Of a stretch of 64,000 bases of DNA, positions 23,225-30,997 are shown one piece after another. The translations under genes and the position numbers were made by a program. Source of the DNA: Thermomonospora echinospora (GTDB taxonomy: Bacteria; Actinomycetota; Actinomycetes; Streptosporangiales; Streptosporangiaceae); the NCBI RefSeq assembly GCF_900108175.1, contig NZ_FNVO01000001.1:399499-463498 (forward strand), written 5' to 3'. Numbering within the stretch: the first letter of the stretch is position 1; every line of letters starts with the position of its first letter. Below the pieces are notes generated by a model that was given only the letters and a program-made list of their open reading frames with translations, was not told the origin of the DNA and did no database searches.

Positions 23225-23280
23225 CCCGGCCTGACCCGGCCTGACTCGACCTGCCCCGGCCCGAACCCGCCTGTCCGGAT
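23221..23280. repeat. Decamer tandem repeat after modC
   Basis: Six successive 10-bp units resembling CTGACCCGGC run from the modC stop codon into the gap; the first two are identical and the later ones diverge. No hairpin of note. Confidence 0.7.
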
Positions 23281-23314
23281 GATTACTCCGCGTTGTGAAG
23301 GGCACGTTCCAACG

Positions 23315-23330
23315 AGTGACATCTGTCACA
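23315..23330. promoter_or_regulatory. CRP/GlxR-like binding site upstream of pckG
   Basis: AGTGACATCTGTCACA matches the CRP-family consensus TGTGA-N6-TCACA at 9 of 10 positions, with a perfect GTGACA/TGTCAC palindrome. It lies 111 bp upstream of the pckG start. Confidence 0.65.
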
Positions 23331-23362
23331 AAACCACCGGGGGACGGTAAAAACGCCCTGGA

Positions 23363-23376
23363 TTGGTCCAGACCAA
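23363..23376. promoter_or_regulatory. DasR-like (dre) operator upstream of pckG
   Basis: TTGGTCCAGACCAA is a perfect 14-bp palindrome. Its core TGGTCCAGACCA differs at one base from the TGGTCTAGACCA core of the DasR responsive element known from Streptomyces. It is 65 bp upstream of the pckG start. Confidence 0.55.
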
Positions 23377-23440
23377 ATGGAAAACATGTGCGGTTTTGCT
23401 CATCATGCAAAGATCCTGCGAACAGCATAAGGAGTTGCCC

Positions 23441-25255
23441 GTGTCTCAACAGGTACCCGGCCTCGATCAGGCCCCCACCAGTCACGATGAGCTGGTCGAG
23501 TGGGTGCGCGAGATCGCCGAGCTCACTCGCCCGGACCGGGTCGAGTGGTGTGACGGCTCGGACGAGGAATGGCAGCGGCTCACCGACCTTCTCGTGGAGC
23601 AGGGCACCTTCCAGCGGCTCGACCCCGCCAAACGGCCCAACAGCTTCTACGCGGCCTCCGACCCCAGCGACGTCGCCCGGGTCGAGGACCGCACATTCAT
23701 CTGTTCCGAACGAGAGGAGGACGCCGGCCCCACCAACAACTGGATCGCCCCCGCCGAGATGCGGGCGACCTTCGGTGAGCTGTTCGCCGGCTGCATGCAG
23801 GGCCGCACCATGTACGTGGTGCCGTTCTGCATGGGCCCGCTGGGCGGCAACATCTCCCAGCTCGGCGTCGAGATCACCGACTCGGCCTACGTGGCGGTGT
23901 CGATGCGGATCATGACCCGGATGGGCGCGCCCGCGCTGCGGCTCATCGAGGAGCGCGGCTCGTTCGTCAGGTGCGTCCACTCGGTCGGCGCCCCGCTGGA
24001 GCCCGGCCAGGCCGACGTGCCCTGGCCGTGCAACTCCACCAAGTACATCTCGCACTTCCCCGAGACCCGGGAGATCTGGTCCTACGGGTCCGGCTACGGC
24101 GGCAACGCGCTGCTGGGCAAGAAGTGCTACGCGCTGCGGATCGCCTCGACCATGGCCCGCGACGAGGGCTGGCTGGCCGAGCACATGCTGATCCTCAAGC
24201 TGACCCCGCCGGCCGGCGAGGCCCGCTACGTGGCCGCCGCCTTCCCGTCCGCCTGCGGCAAGACCAACCTGGCCATGCTGCAGCCGACCATTCCCGGCTG
24301 GAAGGTCGAGACGATCGGCGACGACATCGCCTGGATGCGGTTCGGCGAGGACGGCCGGCTGTACGCCATCAACCCCGAGGCCGGCTTCTTCGGCGTCGCG
24401 CCCGGCACCGGCGAGTCCACCAACGCCAACGCGATCAAGACGCTGTGGGGCAACAGCATCTTCACCAACGTGGCGCTCACCGACGACGGCGACGTGTGGT
24501 GGGAGGGCCTGACCGACGAGCCGCCCGCGCACCTGACCGACTGGAAGGGCAACGACTGGACGCCGGCGTCCGGCACCCCCGCGGCTCATCCGAACGCCCG
24601 CTTCACCACCCCGGCCGGGCAGTGCCCGACGATCGCGCCCGAGTGGGAGGACCCCAAGGGCGTGCCGATCTCGGCGATCCTGTTCGGCGGCCGCCGGGCC
24701 ACCGCCGTCCCGCTGGTGACCGAGTCCTTCGACTGGCAGCAGGGCGTCTTCCTGGGCGCCAACGTGGCCTCGGAGAAGACCGCCGCCGCCGAGGGCACGG
24801 TCGGCGAGCTGCGCCGCGACCCGTTCGCGATGCTGCCGTTCTGCGGCTACAACATGGGCGACTACTTCGGCCACTGGGTCAAGCTGGGCAAGGACGCCGA
24901 CCCGGAGAAGCTGCCGCGGATCTACTACGTCAACTGGTTCCGCAAGGACGCCGGCGGCCGGTTCCTGTGGCCGGGCTTCGGTGAGAACAGCCGGGTGCTC
25001 AAGTGGATCGTCGAGCGCCTGAACGGCAAGGCCGACGCCGTCAAGACCCCGATCGGCCACGTGCCGACCAAGGAGTCCCTGGACACCGCGGGCCTGGACA
25101 TCGACGACGCGGACCTGGAGACCCTGCTGTCGGTCGACACCGAGGTGTGGAAGCAGGAGGCCGCCCTGGTCCCCGACCACTTCAACACCTTCGGCGACCA
25201 CCTGCCCAAGGAGCTGTGGGACGAGTACAAGGCCCTGGTCAACCGCCTGGGCTGA
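23441..25255 (+). CDS. pckG: Phosphoenolpyruvate carboxykinase (GTP)
   Basis: GTP-dependent PEP carboxykinase (604 residues) converts oxaloacetate to PEP, the first committed step of gluconeogenesis. The GTG at 23441 has AAGGAG 6 nt upstream. The P-loop containing the reactive Cys reads [13 protein letters not shown], and other family motifs are [32 protein letters not shown] and [14 protein letters not shown]. Length is normal. Two palindromes (CRP-like and DasR-like) in the 215-bp upstream region suggest control by carbon status. Confidence 0.97.
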   Translation: MSQQVPGLDQAPTSHDELVEWVREIAELTRPDRVEWCDGSDEEWQRLTDLLVEQGTFQRLDPAKRPNSFYAASDPSDVARVEDRTFICSEREEDAGPTNNWIAPAEMRATFGELFAGCMQGRTMYVVPFCMGPLGGNISQLGVEITDSAYVAVSMRIMTRMGAPALRLIEERGSFVRCVHSVGAPLEPGQADVPWPCNSTKYISHFPETREIWSYGSGYGGNALLGKKCYALRIASTMARDEGWLAEHMLILKLTPPAGEARYVAAAFPSACGKTNLAMLQPTIPGWKVETIGDDIAWMRFGEDGRLYAINPEAGFFGVAPGTGESTNANAIKTLWGNSIFTNVALTDDGDVWWEGLTDEPPAHLTDWKGNDWTPASGTPAAHPNARFTTPAGQCPTIAPEWEDPKGVPISAILFGGRRATAVPLVTESFDWQQGVFLGANVASEKTAAAEGTVGELRRDPFAMLPFCGYNMGDYFGHWVKLGKDADPEKLPRIYYVNWFRKDAGGRFLWPGFGENSRVLKWIVERLNGKADAVKTPIGHVPTKESLDTAGLDIDDADLETLLSVDTEVWKQEAALVPDHFNTFGDHLPKELWDEYKALVNRLG

Positions 25256-25262
25256 GCCGTCC

Positions 25263-25308
25263 GGGCGGCCGCCGCGTCACTCCCTCGCGGAGGGCGTGGC
25301 GGCCGCCC
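25263..25308. terminator. Bidirectional terminator hairpin
   Basis: An 11-bp perfect stem GGGCGGCCGCC/GGCGGCCGCCC between the convergent pckG and PPOX-family genes, with a smaller stem inside the loop. Confidence 0.65.
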
Positions 25309-25353
25309 GCCCGGTCATGCCGGGGGCGCCCGGCTCCACGCCCCAGCTGAAGA

Positions 25354-25695
25354 TCAGCCGGGGCGGACGCGGATCAGCTCCCGGCCGAGCCCCGGCGCGG
25401 GCGGCTCCTGGCCGGTGAGCGCCTCGGCCGTACCGCGGATCTCCATCCCGCGCACCCGCCAGGGCCGCGTGGAGACCAGCTCGTCGATCACCAGCGCGAC
25501 GTGCGGGTTCCCGAGGACGTTGCGGAACTTGCGGGTCGTCCCCAGCGCGTGGCCGCCGATGACGAAGGCGCCGCTCTCGGCGTCGTGGAAGAAGCCAACG
25601 GGGTTGTTCTGCGGCGCTCCCCGAGAGTCCACGGTGGCCAGTCGGGCCAGCCGCTGGGTGCTCAGGAAGGCGCATTCGGGTTCGGTGAGGTCCAT
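25354..25695 (-). CDS. PPOX-class (F420/FMN-binding split-barrel) oxidoreductase
   Basis: A 113-residue split beta-barrel protein of the pyridoxamine-phosphate-oxidase-like/F420-dependent group: MDLTEPECAFLSTQRLARLA, GAPQNNPVGFFHDAESGAFV, IGGHALGTTRKFRNVLGNPH and VALVIDELVSTRPWRVRG. The ATG at 25695 is preferred to a TTG at 25716, because the TTG lies inside the SoxR box and would be upstream of a normal transcription start. It is divergent from soxR and is the obvious target of the shared operator, suggesting a redox-stress role. Cofactor (F420, FMN or haem) is not decided by sequence. Confidence 0.85.
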   Translation of the reverse strand: MDLTEPECAFLSTQRLARLATVDSRGAPQNNPVGFFHDAESGAFVIGGHALGTTRKFRNVLGNPHVALVIDELVSTRPWRVRGMEIRGTAEALTGQEPPAPGLGRELIRVRPG

Positions 25696-25710
25696 GCTGC
25701 GAGCAGCGAA

Positions 25711-25728
25711 CCTCAAGCTCCCTTGAGG
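25711..25728. promoter_or_regulatory. SoxR box
   Basis: CCTCAAGCTCCCTTGAGG is a perfect 7-bp inverted repeat with a 4-bp centre, matching the CCTCAAG-N4-CTTGAGG SoxR operator. It sits between the divergent soxR and PPOX genes. TTGACC on the minus strand (25732-25727) could be the -35 of the PPOX promoter, with the box in the spacer, as in other SoxR promoters. Confidence 0.85.
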
Positions 25729-25746
25729 TCAAGTTAGAGTACGGGC

Positions 25747-26253
25747 ATGACGCAATCCGCCCGCAACCGCTACGAGCTCACCGTGGGACAGTTGGCCGAA
25801 CGCAGTGGCGTGGCGGTGTCCGCGCTGCACTTCTACGAGGCCAAGGGACTCATCCACAGCCGCCGCACGGCCGGCAACCAGCGCCGCTTCACCCGCGACA
25901 CGCTGCGCCGGGTGGCCTTCATCCGGGTGTCGCAGCGGGTCGGCATCCCGCTGGCGGAGATCCGCGAGGCGCTGTCCCGGCTGCCGGAGGAGCGCACCCC
26001 CACGGTGGACGACTGGGCGGCGCTGTCGGAGTCGTGGCGGGAGAAGCTGGACGAGCGCATCACCCAGTTGCAGCGGCTGCGCGACGACCTGACCGACTGC
26101 ATCGGCTGCGGCTGCCTGTCGCTGAACCGGTGCGCGCTGGCCAACCCGTACGACGAGCTGGGCAAACAGGGGCCCGGGCCGCGCCGCCTGCTCGTCTCGG
26201 CCGCCAAGGACCCACGCCCGCCCGCCGCCGAGTGCATCAGCTGCGAGTCCTAG
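25747..26253 (+). CDS. soxR: SoxR redox-sensing MerR-family regulator
   Basis: SoxR, 168 residues. The MerR winged helix-turn-helix reads LTVGQLAERSGVAVSALHFY, followed by a dimerisation helix. The [2Fe-2S] cluster loop CIGCGCLSLNRC carries the four required Cys. A TAGAGT hexamer (25735-25740) ends 6 nt before the ATG, so it is probably leaderless. It is divergent from the PPOX gene across a perfect SoxR box. In actinobacteria SoxR responds mainly to redox-active compounds; that response is inferred here. The C-terminal tail has an extra CISC pair near the end. Confidence 0.95.
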   Translation: MTQSARNRYELTVGQLAERSGVAVSALHFYEAKGLIHSRRTAGNQRRFTRDTLRRVAFIRVSQRVGIPLAEIREALSRLPEERTPTVDDWAALSESWREKLDERITQLQRLRDDLTDCIGCGCLSLNRCALANPYDELGKQGPGPRRLLVSAAKDPRPPAAECISCES

Positions 26254-26270
26254 CCCGTCGTCCCCAGTAG

Positions 26271-26353
26271 GCCATGAGATCACCGGCAGGCCATGAGGTG
26301 TCTGGGACGCCATGAGGTCTCCGGGACGCCATGAGGTGCGCCGGGGCGCCATG
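26271..26353. repeat. 19-bp tandem repeat array
   Basis: GCCATGAG-type units start at 26271, 26290, 26309, 26328 and 26348, a period of 19 bp (20 in the last step). The unit is about GCCATGAGGTCTCCGGGAC. It fills the gap between soxR and the 3' end of the CDF transporter gene. Confidence 0.85.
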
Positions 26354-26425
26354 CCCCGGCGCCGCCGCATCCTGTCCGCCGCCCGGCCCGCGCGGGCGGT
26401 GGAGCGCCGTGTCCCGGCGCCGCCG

Positions 26426-27418
26426 TCAACGGTGGTCCGCCAGGACGGCGTGGTGGTCGGTGCCGTCCACGGGCTGCGGGTCGGCGTGGACCGTGACGCC
26501 GTGCAAGCGGGGCAGGGCGTGCAGCAGCGCGTGCTCGGTCGCCACCGCCACTCGGTGGGCCTGCACGACGCTGGCCCGGTGGTCCACCACCACCTCACAC
26601 TCGGCGCGCAGCCGGTGCCCCGTCCAGCGGAGCCGGACGGCGCCGGTCGCCAGCACCCCCGGCACCGTGCGCAGCGCCTCCTCGGCCCGGTCCACCAGGG
26701 CCGGGTCGACGGCGTCCATCAGCCGGTGGCAGACCTCGCGGCCCGCCTGGCGGAGCACCGCCGCGATCGCGACCGTGATGGCCAGCCCCACCACCGGATC
26801 CGCCCACTGCCAGCCGGCCGCCATCCCCGCGGCCCCGGCCAGCACCGCCAGTGAGGTGAACCCGTCGGCACGGGCGTGCAGCCCGTCGGCGACCAGCGCG
26901 GCCGACCCGATCCTGCGTCCCACCCGGATGCGGTACCGGGCGACCAGTTCGTTGCCCACGAACCCCACCACGGCGGCGGCCGCCACGGCGGGCAGGTGGC
27001 GCACCGGGGCCGGATCGAGCAGCCGGGCGATCGCCGACCATCCCGCCGCCGCGCAGGACACCGCAATCACAGCGACGACCAGCATCCCCGCCAGGTCCTC
27101 CGCGCGCCCGTAGCCGTAGGTGTAGCGGCGCGACGGCGGCCGCCGGGCCAGCCAGAACGCCGCGGCCAGCGGCACGGCGGTCAGCGCGTCGGCGGCGTTG
27201 TGCAGCGTGTCGCCCAGCAGCGCCACCGAGCCCGACGCCGCCACCACCGCCGCCTGGACCAGCGCGGTGACGCCCAGCCCGGCGACCGAGATCCACAGTG
27301 CCCGCATGCCCTCGGCGGCGGACTCCAGCTCCCGGTCCACCCGGCCGGCCGTGCCGTGGGAGTGCGGCCGGAGCAGATGGCGGGCCCGCGCGAAGACGCC
27401 ATGACGGTGAGGGTCCAT
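26426..27418 (-). CDS. Cation diffusion facilitator (zinc-type) efflux transporter
   Basis: A 330-residue CDF transporter exporting divalent metal (probably Zn2+) in exchange for H+. It has about six membrane helices. The two metal-site motifs are HNAAD (in LLGDTLHNAADALTAVPL) and HARAD (in VADGLHARADGFTSLAVL), plus a C-terminal cytoplasmic ferredoxin-like domain from about residue 215. The N-terminus is His-rich (MDPHRHGVFARARHLLRPHS). The His/Asp pairs favour zinc. A palindrome at 27459-27481 lies upstream and could be its metal-sensor operator. Confidence 0.9.
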   Translation of the reverse strand: MDPHRHGVFARARHLLRPHSHGTAGRVDRELESAAEGMRALWISVAGLGVTALVQAAVVAASGSVALLGDTLHNAADALTAVPLAAAFWLARRPPSRRYTYGYGRAEDLAGMLVVAVIAVSCAAAGWSAIARLLDPAPVRHLPAVAAAAVVGFVGNELVARYRIRVGRRIGSAALVADGLHARADGFTSLAVLAGAAGMAAGWQWADPVVGLAITVAIAAVLRQAGREVCHRLMDAVDPALVDRAEEALRTVPGVLATGAVRLRWTGHRLRAECEVVVDHRASVVQAHRVAVATEHALLHALPRLHGVTVHADPQPVDGTDHHAVLADHR

Positions 27419-27458
27419 GGCGCCAGGATGACCGGAACATCCCGTTGCCGCACCTCGA

Positions 27459-27481
27459 CAACAGCGTGGCCCGCGCTGTTG
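27459..27481. promoter_or_regulatory. Palindromic operator candidate upstream of the CDF gene
   Basis: CAACAGCG and CGCTGTTG form perfect 8-bp arms separated by 7 bp, 41 bp upstream of the CDF start. This is a plausible site for an ArsR- or TetR-type repressor; no regulator gene is adjacent. Confidence 0.4.
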
Positions 27482-27549
27482 CGAACGGGACGCTCCTGCC
27501 GTGGCCGGGCGCCGGTCCGCTCCCGCGTCACGATCCGCATCCGTGTCAG

Positions 27550-27689
27550 GGGTCGCTCCGCGGCTTGGGCCGCTTCCGTGTCACGGGCCGCTTCCGTGTC
27601 ACGGGCCGCTTCCGTGTCACGGGCCGCTTCCGTGTCACGGGCCGCTCCGTGTCACGGGCCGCTCCGTGGCTTGGGCCGCTCCGTGTCTT
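27550..27689. repeat. 17/18-bp tandem repeat array at the 3' end of the GH65 gene
   Basis: Eight tandem units of GGGCCGCT(T)CCGTGTCAC. Four are 18 bp (27567-27638) and are flanked by 17-bp versions on both sides. The GH65 stop codon (27635-27637) falls inside the array, so repeat number and the 17/18 mix set where that protein ends. Confidence 0.85.
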
Positions 27690-30094
27690 GCGCCGCTCTG
27701 CGGTTCGGGACGCAGCCTGCGGCCGGCCGGATCGGTACGGCGCGGGGCCGGCTCCCGTCCCGGCGGCTGGGCGGGCCGCGGCAGCGTCGGCATCGGCGGG
27801 ATCGGTAGCTCGACCGGGACGTCGCCCAGCTCGAACTCCTCGCCGTGGTGGATCACCCGCATCGGGGCTCCTTCGCGCAGTTCGTAGCAGGCGTGCTCGG
27901 AGGTCACCGTCACGCACAGCCGCCGTCCCCGGTAGCGCAGCCGGAACGCCAGCCGGCTGATCCCGCCCGGCAGCCGGGGGGCGAACCGCAGGCACCCGTC
28001 GTCGGCCCGCAGCCCGCCGAACCCGGCCACCAGCGCGTTCCACGCCCCGGCCAGCGAGGCCAGGTGCAGCCCGTCGCGGGTATTGCGGGCCAGGTCGTGC
28101 AGGTCCATCAGGGCGGTCTCGCCAAGGTAGTCGTGCGCCAGGTCCAGTTGCCCCACCTCGGCGGCGATCACCGCCTGGGTCTGCGCCGACAGCGAGGAGT
28201 CGCGCACGGTGATGCCCTCGTAGTAGGAGAAGTTGCGCCGCTTCTGCTCCTCGGTGAAGGCGTCGCCGCGCAGCTGCATGGCCAGCACCAGGTCGGCCTG
28301 CTTGACGACCTGCTTGCGATACAGGTCGAAGTAGGGGAAGTGCAGCAACAGCGGGTACTGGTCGGGCTTGGTCGCGGCGAAGTCCCACCGCGCGTGGTTG
28401 GTGAAGTTCTCGCTCTGCGGGTGGACGCCCAGCCGTTCGTCGAAGGGGATCATCATGGCGTTCGCAGCGTCCCGCCAGGAGGCCGCCTCCTCGGTGGTCA
28501 CGCCCAGCCGTTCGGCCCGGTCCGGGTGGCGCATCGCCATGTCGGCGGCCGCCCACAGGTTCCGCTGCGCCATCAGGTTGGTGTAGACGTTGTTGTCGGC
28601 CAGGGCGCTGTACTCGTCCGGGCCGGTCACCCCGTCGATGCGGAACCCGCCGTGCACGTCGTGGTGCCCCAGGCTGCGCCACAGCCGGGCCGTGGCCACC
28701 AGGATCTCCAGGCCCACCTCGCGTTCGAACTCGGTGTCCTCGGTGGCGTCCACGTAGCGGATCACCGCGTCGGCGATGTCGGCGTTGACGTGGAAGGCGG
28801 CGGTGCCGGCCGGCCAGTAGCCCGAGCACTCCTGCCCGCGGATCGTGCGCCAGGGGAACGCCGCTCCCTCCAGGCCGAGCTGGTGGGCCCGCTCCTCCGC
28901 CAGCGGCAGCGTCATGTGCCGCCAGGCCAGCGCGTCGGCCGCCGCCGTCGGATAGGTGTAGATGAGCATCGGCAGCACGAACGTCTCGGTGTCCCAGAAC
29001 GTGTGCCCGTCGTACCCGGGCCCGGTCAGGCCCTTGGCGGGGATCATCCGCCGCTCGGCCCGCGCCCCGGCCTGCAAGATGTGGAACAGCCCGAAGCGCA
29101 CCGCCTGCTGCACCTCGGCGTCCCCGTCCACCTCGACGTCAGCGCCGCTCCAGAATGTGTCCAGGAACGCCCGCTGCTCCTCCAGCAGACCCTCCCAGCC
29201 GGTCAGCCGGGCGTTCGCCAGCGCCGCTACGACCTGGTCGTGCAGCGCCGGGCGGGACCGCTGGCTGGACCACCCGTAGGCCAGGTACTTGATGATCCGC
29301 AGCTTCTGGCCCGGCTCCAGCCGGGTGGCCACGGTGACGCGGCCGACGTCGGGAAAGCACTCGGCGTCCACCGACAGCCTTTCCGGCCCCTGGATCTCGT
29401 GGGTCATCCCGGCAGCCACGCGCAGCCGGCTGCGCCGGGTGCGGTGCACCATCACGACCCGCCGGCCATTGGCCGAGTGCTCCTCGCTGACCAGCGGATG
29501 TTCCAGCACCGCGGCCATCCGGGGGTCGTCCTCCTCGCCCAGCCGCGGCAGCGACTCGTTGGCGACCAGCTCGGACTGCACGGCGATCCGCACCGGGCCG
29601 TCGACCGGCTCCACCTCGTAGCAGATCGCCGCGATGGCCCGCTGGGTCAGCGACACCAGCCGCGTCGAGGTGACCCGCACGGTGTCATTGGCGGGCGAGC
29701 ACCACTCCACCGTCCGGGTCAGCGTCCCGGCGCGCAGGTCCAGCGTGCGCTCGTGCCGGTTCAGCCGGCCGTAGCGGACGTCGAACGGCTCGTCGTCCAC
29801 CAGCAGCCGGAACACCTTGCCGTTGGTGACGTTGATGACCGTCTGTCCGGACTCGGGATAGCCGTAGCCGGCCTCGGCGTACGGCAGGGGGCGCAGCTCG
29901 TAGAAGGAGTTCAGATAGCTGCCGGGCATACCGTTCGGCTCGCCCTCGTCGAGGTTGCCGCGCAGCCCGATGTGCCCGTTGGACAGTGCGAACACCGACT
30001 CGCTCTGCGTGAGGCGGTCCAGGTGCAGCTCGTGCTCGTGGATGCACCAGGGATCGACCCCGTACCCGGGCTGGGGGGCTTCGGGCATGCTCAT
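27635..30094 (-). CDS. Glycoside hydrolase family 65 disaccharide phosphorylase
   Basis: A GH65 protein of 819 residues, the family of maltose, trehalose and kojibiose phosphorylases that release beta-glucose 1-phosphate. It shows the N-terminal beta-sandwich, an (alpha/alpha)6 barrel with KGLTGPGYDGHTFWDTETF, the catalytic acid in FRIDGVTGPDEYSALADNNV, and AWNALVAGFGGLR near the C-terminal sheets. The beta-phosphoglucomutase gene directly upstream uses that product, which supports phosphorylase rather than hydrolase activity. The last 60 or so residues are a basic, Pro-rich tail encoded partly by the 18-bp repeat array and probably not part of the fold. Which disaccharide it uses is not decided. 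Confidence 0.92.
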   Translation of the reverse strand: MSMPEAPQPGYGVDPWCIHEHELHLDRLTQSESVFALSNGHIGLRGNLDEGEPNGMPGSYLNSFYELRPLPYAEAGYGYPESGQTVINVTNGKVFRLLVDDEPFDVRYGRLNRHERTLDLRAGTLTRTVEWCSPANDTVRVTSTRLVSLTQRAIAAICYEVEPVDGPVRIAVQSELVANESLPRLGEEDDPRMAAVLEHPLVSEEHSANGRRVVMVHRTRRSRLRVAAGMTHEIQGPERLSVDAECFPDVGRVTVATRLEPGQKLRIIKYLAYGWSSQRSRPALHDQVVAALANARLTGWEGLLEEQRAFLDTFWSGADVEVDGDAEVQQAVRFGLFHILQAGARAERRMIPAKGLTGPGYDGHTFWDTETFVLPMLIYTYPTAAADALAWRHMTLPLAEERAHQLGLEGAAFPWRTIRGQECSGYWPAGTAAFHVNADIADAVIRYVDATEDTEFEREVGLEILVATARLWRSLGHHDVHGGFRIDGVTGPDEYSALADNNVYTNLMAQRNLWAAADMAMRHPDRAERLGVTTEEAASWRDAANAMMIPFDERLGVHPQSENFTNHARWDFAATKPDQYPLLLHFPYFDLYRKQVVKQADLVLAMQLRGDAFTEEQKRRNFSYYEGITVRDSSLSAQTQAVIAAEVGQLDLAHDYLGETALMDLHDLARNTRDGLHLASLAGAWNALVAGFGGLRADDGCLRFAPRLPGGISRLAFRLRYRGRRLCVTVTSEHACYELREGAPMRVIHHGEEFELGDVPVELPIPPMPTLPRPAQPPGREPAPRRTDPAGRRLRPEPQSGARHGAAQATERPVTRSGP

Positions 30095-30163
30095 CGGGCC
30101 TCCAGTGATTTCATGCTGATCAGGCCTCCAGTGGTTTCAGGCTCATCGGGTCTCCAGTAGTTC
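30086..30163 (-). repeat. Three 26-bp repeats at the beta-PGM/GH65 junction
   Basis: Three imperfect tandem 26-bp units (30086-30111, 30112-30137, 30138-30163) span the end of the beta-PGM gene and the start of GH65. On the coding strand each carries CTGGAG(G/A)CC followed by CGATGA or TGATCA, so ribosome site, stop and start signals are triplicated. The middle unit opens a mini-frame MKSLEAR that ends at the GH65 start. Confidence 0.8.
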
Positions 30164-30889
30164 ACCGAGGTCGCCGACCACCACGTCGGCCCCGTTCTCC
30201 CGCAGCGCGGCGGCGTGGCCGCCGCCAACCCGGTCCACGCCGACCACCAGCCCGAAACCGCCGGCCCGGCCCGCCGCGACCCCCGACAGCGCGTCCTCGA
30301 AGACGGCGGCCCGCCGCGGCTGCGCGCCCAGCGCCTCGGCCCCGGCCAGGAACATGTCAGGGGCGGGCTTGCCCGGCAGGTCGCGCTCCTGGGCAACGAC
30401 CCCGTCGATCCTGGCGTCGAACAGGTCGGTCAGGTCGGCGGCCTTGAGCACCTGGACCGTGTTGGCGCTGGAGGAGACCACCGCCGTCCGCATGCCGCGT
30501 TCGCGCACCGCGCGCACAAAGTCCACCGCGTCCGGGAAGACCCCGACGCCCCGCTCGTCCAGCAGCCGCAGGAGCAGGGCGTTCTTGCGGGCGCCCAGGC
30601 CGTGCACGGTCTCGGCCTCGGGCGGGCCGTCCGGCCGCCCCTCGGGAAGGCGGATGCCCCGCGAGGCCAGGAATGAGCGGACGCCGTCCTCACGGCGCTT
30701 GCCGTCGACGTATTCGACGTAGTCCCCGGCCAGGTCGAACGGTGTGCACGGAATGCCCTCCCGCTCGGACCACTCGCGCAGGAACCCGTCGAACATCTCC
30801 TTCCAGGCGGCCGCGTGCACCGCCGCCGTGTCCGTCAGCACCCCGTCCATGTCGAACAGACAGGCTTGAAGATCGCTGGACAGCATCAC
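30143..30889 (-). CDS. Beta-phosphoglucomutase (HAD superfamily)
   Basis: A HAD phosphatase-fold mutase of 248 residues converting beta-glucose 1-phosphate to glucose 6-phosphate. Motif I is CLFDMDGVLTDTAAVHAAAW, motif II VVSSSANT, and the Lys and Asp motifs GKPAPDMFL and AVFEDALSGVAAG. The cap domain (about 20-100) is of the size found in beta-PGM proteins coupled to GH65 phosphorylases. The GH65 gene follows 48 bp downstream on the same strand, so the two form a disaccharide-to-glycolysis module. Confidence 0.9.
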   Translation of the reverse strand: MMLSSDLQACLFDMDGVLTDTAAVHAAAWKEMFDGFLREWSEREGIPCTPFDLAGDYVEYVDGKRREDGVRSFLASRGIRLPEGRPDGPPEAETVHGLGARKNALLLRLLDERGVGVFPDAVDFVRAVRERGMRTAVVSSSANTVQVLKAADLTDLFDARIDGVVAQERDLPGKPAPDMFLAGAEALGAQPRRAAVFEDALSGVAAGRAGGFGLVVGVDRVGGGHAAALRENGADVVVGDLGELLETR

Positions 30890-30997
30890 TCTCCCTCCGG
30901 GTGGATGTGGGGGCCTCTTTGTTCTCCCGGTGCTACCCCTTGGGGCGGAGACCGAACGGGTGCCGTGCGCTTCGCGTACAACGGAGGAGTCGCTTCG

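Noticed and set aside
27550..27689. A CRISPR-like array
   Set aside because: Units are contiguous with no spacers, no cas genes are in the window, and unit length changes from 17 to 18.
27845..30160. A 771-residue plus-strand frame opposite GH65
   Set aside because: Antisense of a clear GH65 gene; long stop-free antisense frames are expected at this GC content.
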